Shown here in pieces: positions 8,566 through 17,045 of a stretch of 64,000 nucleotides of DNA. Position 1 is the stretch's first letter; the number at the start of each line of letters is the position of its first letter. This DNA comes from Streptomyces rishiriensis (GTDB lineage: Bacteria > Actinomycetota > Actinomycetes > Streptomycetales > Streptomycetaceae), in the NCBI RefSeq assembly GCF_030815485.1, contig NZ_JAUSWV010000002.1, forward strand, positions 5,332,001-5,396,000, in the 5' to 3' direction. Below the pieces are notes generated by a model. The model was given only the letters and a program-made list of their open reading frames with translations. It searched no databases and had not been told where the DNA came from. The position numbers were made by a program, and so were the translations under genes.

Positions 8566-8656
8566 GGCTGTACACCCCGGCGGTTGCATCCGTGCTCGTC
8601 GTGAACGGCGGGGCCGTGGACGAGCGGGCCGCCGGGCGTCGGGCAGAATCGGGGCC

Positions 8657-9352
8657 ATGACGACCCCGGAAGACCAGTCACCCGCGCCGCAGCCTTCGGC
8701 ACCCGAGACCAAGGACCGCGTCTACCGGTCGCCCGCGGGCGTGGCCGGTGGCGTGCTGCTGCTGGGCCTGGCGGGCTGGCTCGGCATCGACGCGATCCTG
8801 ACGGGCGAGGGGCGCACGCCGTGGCTGGCGCTCGCGGCGCTGATCCTGTTGGTGCCCCTGATCGTCGCCTTCACGCTGCGGCCCGCGGTGTTCGCGGGTC
8901 AGGACCGGCTCCGGGTGCGCAACCCCTTCCGGGTGATCGTGCTGCCGTGGGGGCAGGTGGCCTCGCTGCGGTCCGGCTACTCCAACGAGGTCGTCGCCGT
9001 GTCGGGGAAGAAGTTCCAGCTGTGGTCCATCCCCGTCTCGCTGCGGGCGCGCAAGAAGGCCACCCGGCGGGAGTCCAAGGCGGCGGCGGGGCGGACCGGC
9101 GGCCAGGAGGTGCGGGGCAGCGGCGGGTTCGGCGGCCTCGGCGGCGGCTCGCTGCGTGGCGGCGGCACCGTACCGGACGGGCCGGTGCGCGCCGAGACCG
9201 ACCGCGTCATGGACGAGTTGCGACAGCTGTGGGAGTCGCGCGAGAAGGCGGAGACCGCACAGGGTGAGGTGACCGCGCGCTGGGCCTGGGAGATCCTCGG
9301 CCCGGCGGTGGCGGGGGCCGTCGTGCTGGGGATCCTGCTGGCCGTGGGATGA
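8657..9352 (+). CDS. PH-like domain membrane protein
   Basis: 231-residue protein. After a short Pro/Ser-rich N-terminus come two membrane helices (about 28-46 and 57-74). They are followed by a bacterial PH-like segment (RLRVRNPFRVIVLPWGQVASLRSGYSNEVVA, KKFQLWSIPVSL), a basic and Gly-rich linker (about 130-170), and a last membrane helix at the C-terminus (about 211-230). Streptomyces genomes usually annotate such proteins as PH domain-containing. ATG 8657 is the only reasonable start. It is divergent from deoC, so the deoC palindrome could affect both. The function is unknown. Confidence 0.8.
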   Translation: MTTPEDQSPAPQPSAPETKDRVYRSPAGVAGGVLLLGLAGWLGIDAILTGEGRTPWLALAALILLVPLIVAFTLRPAVFAGQDRLRVRNPFRVIVLPWGQVASLRSGYSNEVVAVSGKKFQLWSIPVSLRARKKATRRESKAAAGRTGGQEVRGSGGFGGLGGGSLRGGGTVPDGPVRAETDRVMDELRQLWESREKAETAQGEVTARWAWEILGPAVAGAVVLGILLAVG

Positions 9353-9685
9353 GGACGCCGCGCCCGGTGCGAGCCCTGGAACGCGCGCTGTGAGGTCGGT
9401 GGAACGCGCGGTGTGAGGTCGGTGATGCGCCGGGTGCCGGCGCTGGGGGGTGGGGCGTGGGGCGTGGGGCGGGGCGTGCGGGTCCGGAGATCCGGAGGCC
9501 GGGAGGTCCAGAGGTCCGGGATCCGGGGTGCGGGGCTTCGGGGGCCGAAGGCGAGGTCGGCGGAGTGGGTGGGGCGGATCGTGATCGGGGCGTTGCGGTG
9601 GATCACAGGGTCGCGGCACGTGCCCCGGTCGAGACGGCCGTTCTGCTGGGCCGGGAATCTGGTGGGTCGGTAGGTCGGGGGAGCG
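9353..9685. other. Intergenic region with a 23-bp tandem duplication
   Basis: 333 bases without a gene. A 23-bp unit occurs twice in tandem at 9378-9400 and 9401-9423 with one mismatch. From 9431 to about 9560 the sequence is low-complexity GGGGCGTGGGG and CCGGAGGTCC-like repeats. I see no hairpin of clear terminator type. Confidence 0.6.
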
Positions 9686-11386
9686 ATGAGTACACATTCT
9701 GCTGAGGTTCTGCGGTTGCCCGACGGGGCGATACCCGGGGGATGCCGGTCCTGGGAGGCCGAGCAGACGGGGCGCTGGACGCGGGGGCTGCCGCCGCGCT
9801 GGGTGCCCGTGCGGGCGCGGACGTCCGTGTTCGTGGCACTGCAGCCGGTGGCCGTGGCCGGTGCCGGTCTCTTGCACCGGTTCGGCGGACTGCCCGCCTG
9901 GGCTGCCGCGTTGATCGCCCTGCACCTGGTGTGGCTCGTGCTGCGGCCCGAGGCGGCCCTGGTCCTCGTGCCCTTCGCCGCTGCCGCCGCTCTGACGACG
10001 GGGGACTTGGCCTGGCCCGTGCGGCTGGGGCTGTCGGCCGCGCTCGTGGGCGTCTGGACGGTCGTGGGCGTGCGGCTGACCGCGCGGAGGCGGCAGCGGG
10101 CGGCGGGGCTGGAGGCCGCCGGCGGAGTCACCGCGGAGGTGCCCCTGGCTTCCGGGGCCATGGGCGCACGGATGGAGCGGGGCACGTTCCTGCTGTGGTC
10201 CGGGCTCGTGACGGTCGTCGGCGGCGGGGTCCTGTACGTCACCGCGGACCTCTGGGACCTGGCCGAGGACCGGCAGGTGGTTCCGGCGGCCGGCTGGTGC
10301 CTCGCCGGGCTCGGCCTCACCGTGCTGTACTCCGCGGCGCTGGCCCGCCGCCGGGCCGCGGGCCTGCGCCGGGCGCCCGTCCCGGTGCTGCGCGTGCTCG
10401 TACGGGAGAACCACGAGGTCGAGACCGAGGTCTTCGCCGCCGACGACGTCGCCGCGCTGCGCCCCCTGTTCACGGTGTCCACCACCGAGGTCGAGGGGCA
10501 CACGGCAGGCGACACCGACGTGGACGAGGGCGCGGCCGAGGCCGACGAGGACGTTCGGGAGCTGATCTCGCGGATCGACGACGAGCGTGCCGGGCCGCTG
10601 CGGGAAGCCGTTCTGTACGGGGCCCCCTACGACGGCGCCGAGGTCGTTCTCCTCGCCGCCGCGGACAAGGCCGGTGAGCCGCCGGTGGTGGAGGTGTCCG
10701 TGGGACCCGTGCGGCCGGTGACCGCTGTCGCCTTCCGGCGGCGGGCCCGGGCCGAGCGGGGGAGGGCCCTCCGGGAGGCCCGCCAGGAGCGGCTGCGGGG
10801 GGCCGCGGCCGCGGTCGTCGTCGCCGAGCGGACCGGGCTGGAGGCCGCCCCCGTGGAAGTGCGGCGGTGGCGTGCCGGATGGGCCGACTGGTTCGCCGTC
10901 GGCCTGGTGCTGCTGTTCCTCGCGTACTACTGGGAGGGCTCCTCCGGGTGGTCCACGTACGCCCTCGCCCTGGGCGCCCTCCTGCTCGCCGCGTCGCTGC
11001 TGCCCCGGCGGCTCGCCTGGCAGGTCACCGCCGACCGCGAGGGCCTGTGGTTCAACGGCCTGGGCGGGGCCCGCCACCTTGCGTGGGATCACGTCCGGGC
11101 CGTGGAGTGCGAGGGTGTCCGGCTGCGGATCCAGAGCCGGCAGGCGTCGTTCGAGGAGTGGCGGGTGGCCTCGCCCCGCTGGCCCCGGCTGGAGACCAGG
11201 TTCGGCCTGCTGCACCCGTACGAGCGGACGGCCGCCGAGATCACCGCGATGTGGCGGGACCCGGCGGCGCGCCCGGCCGGCCTGGCCGACGAGCGGCAGC
11301 GGGGACGAGCGCTGTGGCCGATCGGGATCGTCATCGTCGTCGCCATCGGCGTCATGGGCGCGGCGATGACGCTGTTCCTGCCGTGA
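9686..11386 (+). CDS. Multi-pass membrane protein with C-terminal PH-like domain
   Basis: 566-residue integral membrane protein. Hydrophobic segments lie near residues 47-64, 70-90, 92-112, 165-190, 203-220, 410-430, 435-450 and 545-565. A cytoplasmic central part (about 230-400) is highly charged. The C-terminal region (LAWQVTADREGLWFNGLGGARHLAWDHVRAVECEG) has the beta-strand pattern of bacterial PH-like domains, as in the preceding 231-residue protein, so the two may act together. I recognise no catalytic motif. The stop codon coincides with the first unit of the tandem repeat that fills the following intergenic region. Confidence 0.75.
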   Translation: MSTHSAEVLRLPDGAIPGGCRSWEAEQTGRWTRGLPPRWVPVRARTSVFVALQPVAVAGAGLLHRFGGLPAWAAALIALHLVWLVLRPEAALVLVPFAAAAALTTGDLAWPVRLGLSAALVGVWTVVGVRLTARRRQRAAGLEAAGGVTAEVPLASGAMGARMERGTFLLWSGLVTVVGGGVLYVTADLWDLAEDRQVVPAAGWCLAGLGLTVLYSAALARRRAAGLRRAPVPVLRVLVRENHEVETEVFAADDVAALRPLFTVSTTEVEGHTAGDTDVDEGAAEADEDVRELISRIDDERAGPLREAVLYGAPYDGAEVVLLAAADKAGEPPVVEVSVGPVRPVTAVAFRRRARAERGRALREARQERLRGAAAAVVVAERTGLEAAPVEVRRWRAGWADWFAVGLVLLFLAYYWEGSSGWSTYALALGALLLAASLLPRRLAWQVTADREGLWFNGLGGARHLAWDHVRAVECEGVRLRIQSRQASFEEWRVASPRWPRLETRFGLLHPYERTAAEITAMWRDPAARPAGLADERQRGRALWPIGIVIVVAIGVMGAAMTLFLP

Positions 11387-11980
11387 TGGCCGCCGCCGTG
11401 GGCTGTTGCCGACGCGGTGCTCCCCGCCCCGTCGCGTGGGTGTCCGTGCCGCGACGGCCCCCGGCCGGGTGGTTGTCCCTGCCGTGGTGAGCCCGGCCCC
11501 GCCGGGTTGATGGCCTTGCCATGATCGGCCGTCGCCGGGGGAGTGTGCGCGGCGTGATCGCCCTCGCGGGGTGGGTGTTCCCGGCGTGATGGCCCCCGGC
11601 CGGGTGGGTGGCCTTGCCGTGATTGCCCTCGCGGGGTGGGTGTTCCCGGCGTGATTGCCCCCGGCCGGGTGGGTGGCCTTGCCGTGATTGCCCTCGCGGG
11701 GTGGGTGTTCCCGGCGTGATTGCCCTCGCCGGGTGGGTGTTCCCGGCTTGATGACCGTCGCCGGGTGGGTGTCCCTGGCGTGATGGCCCCCGGCCGGTGG
11801 GTGGCCGTGCCGCGATGGCCGCCGCCGGATCCGCGTCGCCGGAGGAGCGTCCGTGCCGTGATGGTCCCCGCCGGGTGGGTGTCCGTGCCCCTCGGGTGAT
11901 GGTCCCAGCCGGGTCGGTGTCCGTGCCTTCTCGGGTGGTGGTCCCCGCCGCGACGGTGCCCTTCTGCGGCGGTCACCGTC
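11384..11980. repeat. Degenerate 32-33 bp minisatellite array
   Basis: About 17 head-to-tail units of 32-39 bases fill the space between two convergent genes. The units alternate between two versions: one starts GTGATTGCCCTCGCGGGG, the other GTGATGGCCCCCGGCCGG. The best-conserved part is about 11550-11760, where units alternate almost perfectly. Outer units are more divergent. The first unit begins at the stop codon of the upstream membrane protein gene. Confidence 0.85.
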
Positions 11981-12142
11981 GGGCGGGCGTCCGGGGGTCG
12001 TCGTGCGGGGCCGTGTGCGGCGCCGGGGCATCCGTGAGGGGTGCCCCGGCGCACTGGCGCGGGTTCGGTCGACGAGGTCGGCCAAGACGCCGGGGGACCG
12101 TGGCCGCGGTGCCCGCCGTGCCGGAGCGGGACCGGTGGGCGG
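11387..12142. other. Intergenic region occupied by the minisatellite
   Basis: 756 bases between convergent genes. Apart from the repeat array (to about 11980), the last 160 bases before the mutase gene carry GC-rich sequence with no gene or clear terminator. Long open frames on both strands follow the repeat period and are not credible genes. Confidence 0.65.
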
Positions 12143-13775
12143 TCAGATGCCGGCTGCCGCCGACAGGTCCCGCTTGATCGCGGTGAGCAGGCCGTCCGCC
12201 GTGCCGCGGGCCGCCGGGAGGTCCGCGTGGGTGGCGACCGGGACCACGACCTCCAGGTAGCACTTCAGTTTCGGTTCGGTGCCGCTCGGACGGACGATGA
12301 CCCGGGCGCCGTCCAGCGTGTAGCGCAGGCCGTCGGTGGGGGGCAGCGTGTCCGTGCCCAGGGTGAGGTCCTCGGCCCTGGTGACGGCCAGGCCCGCGAG
12401 GGAGGCCGGGGGAACCTCGCGGAGCCGCCGCATCGCGCGGGCGATGACCGTGAGGTCCTCCACGCGCACCGAGAGCTGGTCGGTGGCGTGCAGGCCGTGC
12501 TCCACGGCCAGGTCGTCCAGCAGGTCGAGGAGGGTGCGGCCCTCGGACTTGAGGGCGGAGGCGAGCTCCGTGACGAGCAGGGCGGCGGTGATGCCGTCCT
12601 TGTCGCGTACGCCGTCGGGGTCCACGCAGTAGCCGAGGGCCTCCTCGTAGCCGTAGCGCAGGCCGTCGACGCGGGCGATCCACTTGAAGCCGGTGAGGGT
12701 CTCCTCGTACGGCAGGCCCGCCTTCTCGGCGATACGGCCGAGCAGGGAGGAGGAAACGATCGACTCGGCGAACGTGCCCCGGGCCCCGCGCCGGACGAGG
12801 TGCGCGGCGAGGAGCGAACCGACCTCGTCGCCCCGCAGCATGCGCCAGTCGCCCTCGTGGGCCACGGCCACGGCGCAGCGGTCGGCGTCCGGGTCGTTGG
12901 CGATGATCAGGTCGGGGCCGGTCTCGCGGGCCACGGCGAAGGCCAGGTCCATCGCGCCGGGCTCTTCCGGGTTGGGGAAGGCGACGGTCGGGAAGTCCGG
13001 GTCGGGCTCGGCCTGCTCGGCGACGAGGACGGGCTCGGGGAAGCCGGCGCGGGCGAAGGCGGCCAGCAGGACGTCCTTGCCCACGCCGTGCATCGCCGTG
13101 TACACCGTGCGGGCCGTGCGGGGGGAGTCCGGCGCGAGGACGGCGTCCGTACGGGCCAGATAGGCGTCGAGGACGGCGTCGTCGAGGGTCTGCCAGCCGG
13201 CCTGCGGACGCGGAACGTCCGCGAGGGCGTCGATGGCGTCGATCTCGGCCGCGATCCCGGTGTCGGCGGGCGGCACGATCTGCGAGCCGTCCCCCAGGTA
13301 CACCTTGTAGCCGTTGTCGCGCGGGCGGGTTGTGGCTGGCGGTGACCTCCACGCCGGCGACCGCGCCCAGGTGCCTTATGGCGAAGGCGAGGACGGGAGT
13401 GGGGAGCGGCCGGGGGAGCACGGCCGCCCGGAAGCCCGCGCCCGTCATCACGGCCGCCGTGTCGCGGGCGAAGTCCTCCGACTTGTGGCGGGCGTCGTAG
13501 CCGATGACGACGACACCGCCGGTCCCGCCGTTCTTCGTCAGGTACGCGGCGAGACCGGCCGCGGCCCGGATCACCACGGAGCGGTTCATCCGCATGGGCC
13601 CGGCCCCGAGCTCCCCGCGGAGCCCGGCCGTGCCGAACTGGAGCGTGCCGTCGAAACGGGCGGCCAGCTCGGTGACGTCCCGCGCGTCGATGAGCTTCTC
13701 CAGCTCCGCGCGGGTCTCGGGGTCGGGGTCCTCCGCGAGCCAGGCCTGGGAGCGGGCGAGGAGATCGTCGTGCAC
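12143..13775 (-). pseudogene. Phosphomannomutase/phosphopentomutase-type alpha-D-phosphohexomutase, frameshifted
   Basis: The gene is split between two frames. The start to about codon 150 (from GTG or ATG 13775: MHDDLLARSQAW) reads through FGTAGLRGELGAGPMRMN to the catalytic serine loop TASHNPP. The remainder continues in another frame from YLGDGSQIVPP to AAAGI at 12143. The break is one extra base in about 13317-13330 (observed CCC-GCGCGAC where CCC-CGCGAC restores frame). The second half keeps the metal loop DPDADRCAV, the sugar-binding GYEEALGY and the phosphate-binding VIVRPSGTEPK. When joined it is a normal-length enzyme of about 543 residues. Next to punA and in the same block as deoC, it may interconvert pentose 1- and 5-phosphates. 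Recent mutation and assembly error both fit. Confidence 0.85.
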
Positions 13776-13870
13776 GGTGGGTCAGCCTCCGGTTGCGTGT
13801 CAGCGCCGGTCGGTACCACTCGGCCCGTCCGGCGATCGAGGACAAGGCCCGTTCAGGGCCGAAGCGGGGG

Positions 13871-13889
13871 CCTGGGGGCGGCCCCCAGG
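13871..13889. terminator. Hairpin downstream of punA
   Basis: CCTGGGGGC at 13871-13879 pairs with GCCCCCAGG at 13881-13889, a 9-bp stem with a one-base centre. It lies just after the punA stop and before the mutase start on the same strand, so the two genes may be separately terminated. Confidence 0.5.
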
Positions 13890-13896
13890 ACGGCGC

Positions 13897-14721
13897 TCAG
13901 AGCCGTCCGAGCACCTGGGCCAGCAACGATCCCATCCGCGTCGCGCTGTCCCGCCCGGCCTGCAGAACCTCCTCGTGGTTCAGCGGCTCGCCGGTCATTC
14001 CCGCGGCGAGATTCGTCACGAGGGAGATACCCAGCACTTCCGCCCCCGCCTCACGCGCCGCGATGGCTTCCAGCACGGTCGACATGCCCACCAGGTCCGC
14101 GCCGATGGTGCGGGCCATCCGGATCTCGGCCGGCGTCTCGTAGTGCGGGCCGGGGAACTGGGCGTAGACGCCCTCCTCCAGCGTGGCGTCGATCTCCTTG
14201 CACAGCGTGCGCAGCCGCGGGGAGTAGAGGTCCGTCAGGTCCACGAAGTTCGCGCCGACGATGGGGGACGTCGCCGTGAGGTTGATGTGGTCGCTGATCA
14301 GCACCGGCTGCCCGGGGCGCATGCCCTCGCGCAGGCCGCCGCAGCCGTTCGTCAGCACGATCGTCTTGCAGCCGGCCGCCACCGCCGTGCGGACCCCGTG
14401 GGCGACGGCGGCGACGCCGCGGCCCTCGTAGTAGTGGGTGCGGCCCAGGTAGACCAGCGCCCGCTTCTCGCCGATCTGGTACGAGCGGACCTTGCCGCCG
14501 TGACCCTCGACCGCGGGCGGCGGGAATCCGGGCAGCTCGGTGACCTGGAACTCGGCGTCGGGAGCGCCCAGGGCGTCGACCGCCGGCGCCCAGCCGGAGC
14601 CCATCACGAGGGCCACGTCGTGGGTCTCGGCGCCGGTCAGTTCGCGCAGGCGCGCGGCGGCGGCGTCGGCGGCGGCGTGCGGGTCGCCCTGGATGTCGTC
14701 CGGGAGAAGAGATGCGTTCAC
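13897..14721 (-). CDS. punA: Purine nucleoside phosphorylase
   Basis: Trimeric-type PNP, 274 residues, converting purine (deoxy)nucleosides and phosphate to base and (deoxy)ribose 1-phosphate. Motifs seen: the phosphate site VMGSGWAPAVDAL and GHGGKVRSY, then the ribose/base site LTNGCGGLREGMRPG, GPHYETPAEIRMART and GMSTVLEAIAAREAG. GTG 14721 is the start, with a purine-rich stretch before it. The palindrome CTACGCGCGTAG lies 25 bases upstream. The product feeds the mutase just downstream and then DeoC, giving a complete deoxyribose salvage route within 7 kb. Confidence 0.93.
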   Translation of the reverse strand: MNASLLPDDIQGDPHAAADAAAARLRELTGAETHDVALVMGSGWAPAVDALGAPDAEFQVTELPGFPPPAVEGHGGKVRSYQIGEKRALVYLGRTHYYEGRGVAAVAHGVRTAVAAGCKTIVLTNGCGGLREGMRPGQPVLISDHINLTATSPIVGANFVDLTDLYSPRLRTLCKEIDATLEEGVYAQFPGPHYETPAEIRMARTIGADLVGMSTVLEAIAAREAGAEVLGISLVTNLAAGMTGEPLNHEEVLQAGRDSATRMGSLLAQVLGRL

Positions 14722-14744
14722 GCGATGAGGGTAGCCGGTTCGGG

Positions 14745-14758
14745 CCTACGCGCGTAGA
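14745..14758. promoter_or_regulatory. Palindromic operator candidate upstream of punA
   Basis: CCTACGCGCGTAGA holds the same perfect palindrome CTACGCGCGTAG (14746-14757) found upstream of deoC. It lies between punA and the gamma-glutamylcyclotransferase-like gene, 25 bases from the punA start. Confidence 0.7.
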
Positions 14759-14874
14759 TGACCGGGCCAACGGGATGGCGATCGTTGTCTTGTCGTTTCC
14801 AACGAGGCGTGGACCGCCGGGCGACGATCAGTCGTCGGCGCGCGCGGATGTTCCGAGTCCAGGGTCGGCCGCGC

Positions 14875-15312
14875 TCAGCAAGGCCTCTTGCGCAGCTCCA
14901 TCACGTAATCGTGTGGTGCTCCGGCGGATTCGGCGGCGTCGGCGATCTCCCCGAGATAGCGGGCCGCGGGCAGCCCGCCCTCGTAGCCGTTCAGCACGAA
15001 CATCCAGGCGGACTCCTCCCCCTCCATCGTCTGCACCCGTACCCGGGTGCGCCGGTAGATGCCGAGGCCCACGCCCTCCCAGCGGTCCAGGGAGTCCTCG
15101 TCCATGGGGGCGACGTCGTACAGCGCGACGAAGACCTGCGCGCCGGGGTCCTCGGCGACCGTCGCCAGCGCGCCCTCCCAGCCCAGCTGCTCGCCGCCGA
15201 ACGTCAGCCGCCACCCGTTCAGCCAGCCGGTGGCGCGAAGCGGCGAGTGGGGAGCGCGGCGGGTCATCAGCCGCGCGTCGAGGTTGCCGGCGTACGCGGC
15301 GTAGAGCGACAT
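14875..15312 (-). CDS. Gamma-glutamylcyclotransferase-like protein
   Basis: 145-residue protein of the GGCT/BtrG fold. It begins SLYAAYAGNLD, matching the family's substrate loop (usually YGSN), and contains GWRLTFGG, VALYDV and the region with the expected acidic catalytic residue (DRWEGVGLGIYRR), followed by AWMFVLNGYEGG. ATG 15312 is chosen over 15339 because the conserved YxxYAGN strand starts right after it. The enzyme would release pyroglutamate from gamma-glutamyl compounds. The substrate is unknown. It is divergent from lpdA. Confidence 0.78.
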   Translation of the reverse strand: MSLYAAYAGNLDARLMTRRAPHSPLRATGWLNGWRLTFGGEQLGWEGALATVAEDPGAQVFVALYDVAPMDEDSLDRWEGVGLGIYRRTRVRVQTMEGEESAWMFVLNGYEGGLPAARYLGEIADAAESAGAPHDYVMELRKRPC

Positions 15313-15408
15313 GCAAGGAGAGTACGGCAGCCCGCGCACGCGTCACTCTCGTAACAGTGGCGCCCCCCGCGGCCCCCGGGGCAGGACCACCGGCCCCCGT
15401 GCGGGACA

Positions 15409-16857
15409 ATGGAGTACGTGACTCGGATCGTGATCATCGGTGGCGGACCCGGCGGCTATGAGGCGGCGCTGGTTGCCGCGCAGCTCGGCGCGGAGGTGAC
15501 CGTCGTCGACTGCGACGGTCTGGGCGGAGCGTCGGTGCTGACCGACTGCGTGCCGTCGAAGACCCTGATCGCCACGGCCGAGGTGATGACCACCTTCGAC
15601 TCCTCGTACGAGGAACTGGGGATCATCGTCGCCGACGACACGCCGCCGCTGGAGCAGGCCGCCCGGGTCGTCGGCGTGGACCTCGGCAAGGTCAACCGCC
15701 GGGTGAAGCGGCTCGCGCTCGCCCAGTCGCACGACATCACCGCCTCCGTCACCCGGGCCGGCGCGCGCGTGCTGCGCGGCCGGGGCCGGCTGGCGGGCAT
15801 GCAGTCCCTCGACGGCTCGCGCAAGGTCGTCGTCAGCGCCGCCGACGGCACCGAGGAGACCCTCACCGCCGACGCCGTGCTGCTCGCCACCGGCGCCCAC
15901 CCGCGCGAGCTGCCGGACGCCCAGCCCGACGGCGAGCGCATCCTGAACTGGACCCAGGTCTACGACCTCGGCGAGCTCCCCGAGGAACTCATCGTGGTCG
16001 GCTCGGGTGTGACCGGCGCGGAGTTCGCCGGCGCCTACCAGGCCCTCGGCTCCAAGGTCACCCTCGTGTCCTCGCGCGAGCGCGTGCTGCCCGGCGAGGA
16101 CCCGGACGCCGCCGCCGTCCTCGAGGACGTCTTCCGGCGCCGTGGCATGAACGTCATGGCCCGCTCGCGCGCCGAGTCCGCCAAGCGGGTCGGCGACCGG
16201 GTCGAGGTCACCCTGTCCGACGGCCGGGTCATCACCGGTTCGCACTGCCTCATGGCGGTCGGCGCCATTCCCAACAGCGAGGGGATGGGCCTGGAGGAGG
16301 CGGGCGTCAAGGTCCGCGAGTCGGGTCACATCTGGACCGACAAGGTCTCCCGGACCACCGCCCCCGGCGTGTACGCGGCCGGCGACGTGACCGGGGTCTT
16401 CGCCCTGGCCTCGGTCGCCGCCATGCAGGGCCGCATCGCCATGTACCACTTCCTCGGCGACGCGGTGGCCCCGCTCAACCTGAAGACCGTCTCCTCGAAC
16501 GTCTTCACCGACCCCGAGATCGCCACCGTCGGCTACAGCCAGGCCGACGTGGACGGCGGCAAGATCGACGCCCGGGTCGTCAAGCTGCCGCTGCTGCGCA
16601 ACCCGCGCGCCAAGATGCAGGGCATCCGCGACGGCTTCGTCAAGATCTTCTGCCGCCCGGGCACCGGGATCGTCGTCGGCGGTGTGGTCGTGGCGCCGCG
16701 CGCCTCGGAACTCATCCATCCGATCTCGATCGCCGTCGACAACAACCTGACGGTCGAACAGATCGCGAACGCGTTCACCGTGTACCCGTCTCTTTCCGGG
16801 TCGATCGCGGAGGTGGCGCGACAGCTGCACACCCGGAAGACGGCGGGCGACGCCTGA
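15409..16857 (+). CDS. lpdA: NAD(P)H-quinone dehydrogenase of the LpdA type
   Basis: FAD-dependent pyridine nucleotide-disulfide oxidoreductase, 482 residues. The FAD motif GGGPGGYEAA is at 11-20, the second Rossmann motif is VGSGVTGAEFAG, and the FAD-binding YAAGDVTG is present. The redox-active pair of lipoamide dehydrogenases is incomplete: GGASVLTDCVPSK has Ser42 where the first Cys belongs, keeping only Cys47. The C-terminal His-Glu motif is replaced by YPSLSGS. These losses match the LpdA/Rv3303c-type quinone reductases described in mycobacteria, not true E3 subunits. ATG 15409 is used; GTG 15418 (TRIVIIGGG) is equally plausible. Confidence 0.9.
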   Translation: MEYVTRIVIIGGGPGGYEAALVAAQLGAEVTVVDCDGLGGASVLTDCVPSKTLIATAEVMTTFDSSYEELGIIVADDTPPLEQAARVVGVDLGKVNRRVKRLALAQSHDITASVTRAGARVLRGRGRLAGMQSLDGSRKVVVSAADGTEETLTADAVLLATGAHPRELPDAQPDGERILNWTQVYDLGELPEELIVVGSGVTGAEFAGAYQALGSKVTLVSSRERVLPGEDPDAAAVLEDVFRRRGMNVMARSRAESAKRVGDRVEVTLSDGRVITGSHCLMAVGAIPNSEGMGLEEAGVKVRESGHIWTDKVSRTTAPGVYAAGDVTGVFALASVAAMQGRIAMYHFLGDAVAPLNLKTVSSNVFTDPEIATVGYSQADVDGGKIDARVVKLPLLRNPRAKMQGIRDGFVKIFCRPGTGIVVGGVVVAPRASELIHPISIAVDNNLTVEQIANAFTVYPSLSGSIAEVARQLHTRKTAGDA

Positions 16858-16869
16858 CGACCGGTTTCG

Positions 16870-16892
16870 ACTCCCCGCTGGTCACGGGGAGT
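16870..16892 (+). terminator. Hairpin after lpdA
   Basis: ACTCCCCG at 16870-16877 pairs with CGGGGAGT at 16885-16892 with a seven-base loop, 12 bases after the lpdA stop. Confidence 0.6.
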
Positions 16893-17045
16893 TGACGGCG
16901 GGTCGTCGCCGGGTTGCCGGACGTGCGGGAGGCATAGGCGCCGGAACTGGGCCCTATACCACTCCCCGTCCCCCTGTGCGAACAACTTCTACTATTCGGC
17001 GCAAAGAGCTGAAAGCAGACGGTCGTCCGCGTTACTGTCAGTTTC

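Noticed and set aside
11550..11800. Regular repeats resembling a CRISPR array
   Set aside because: Units are directly adjacent with no unique spacers, and no cas genes are present.
8678..12085. A 1135-residue open frame on the minus strand
   Set aside because: It runs antisense to two well-supported genes and through the minisatellite, with Pro/Arg/His-rich, periodic composition. This is a GC-bias shadow.
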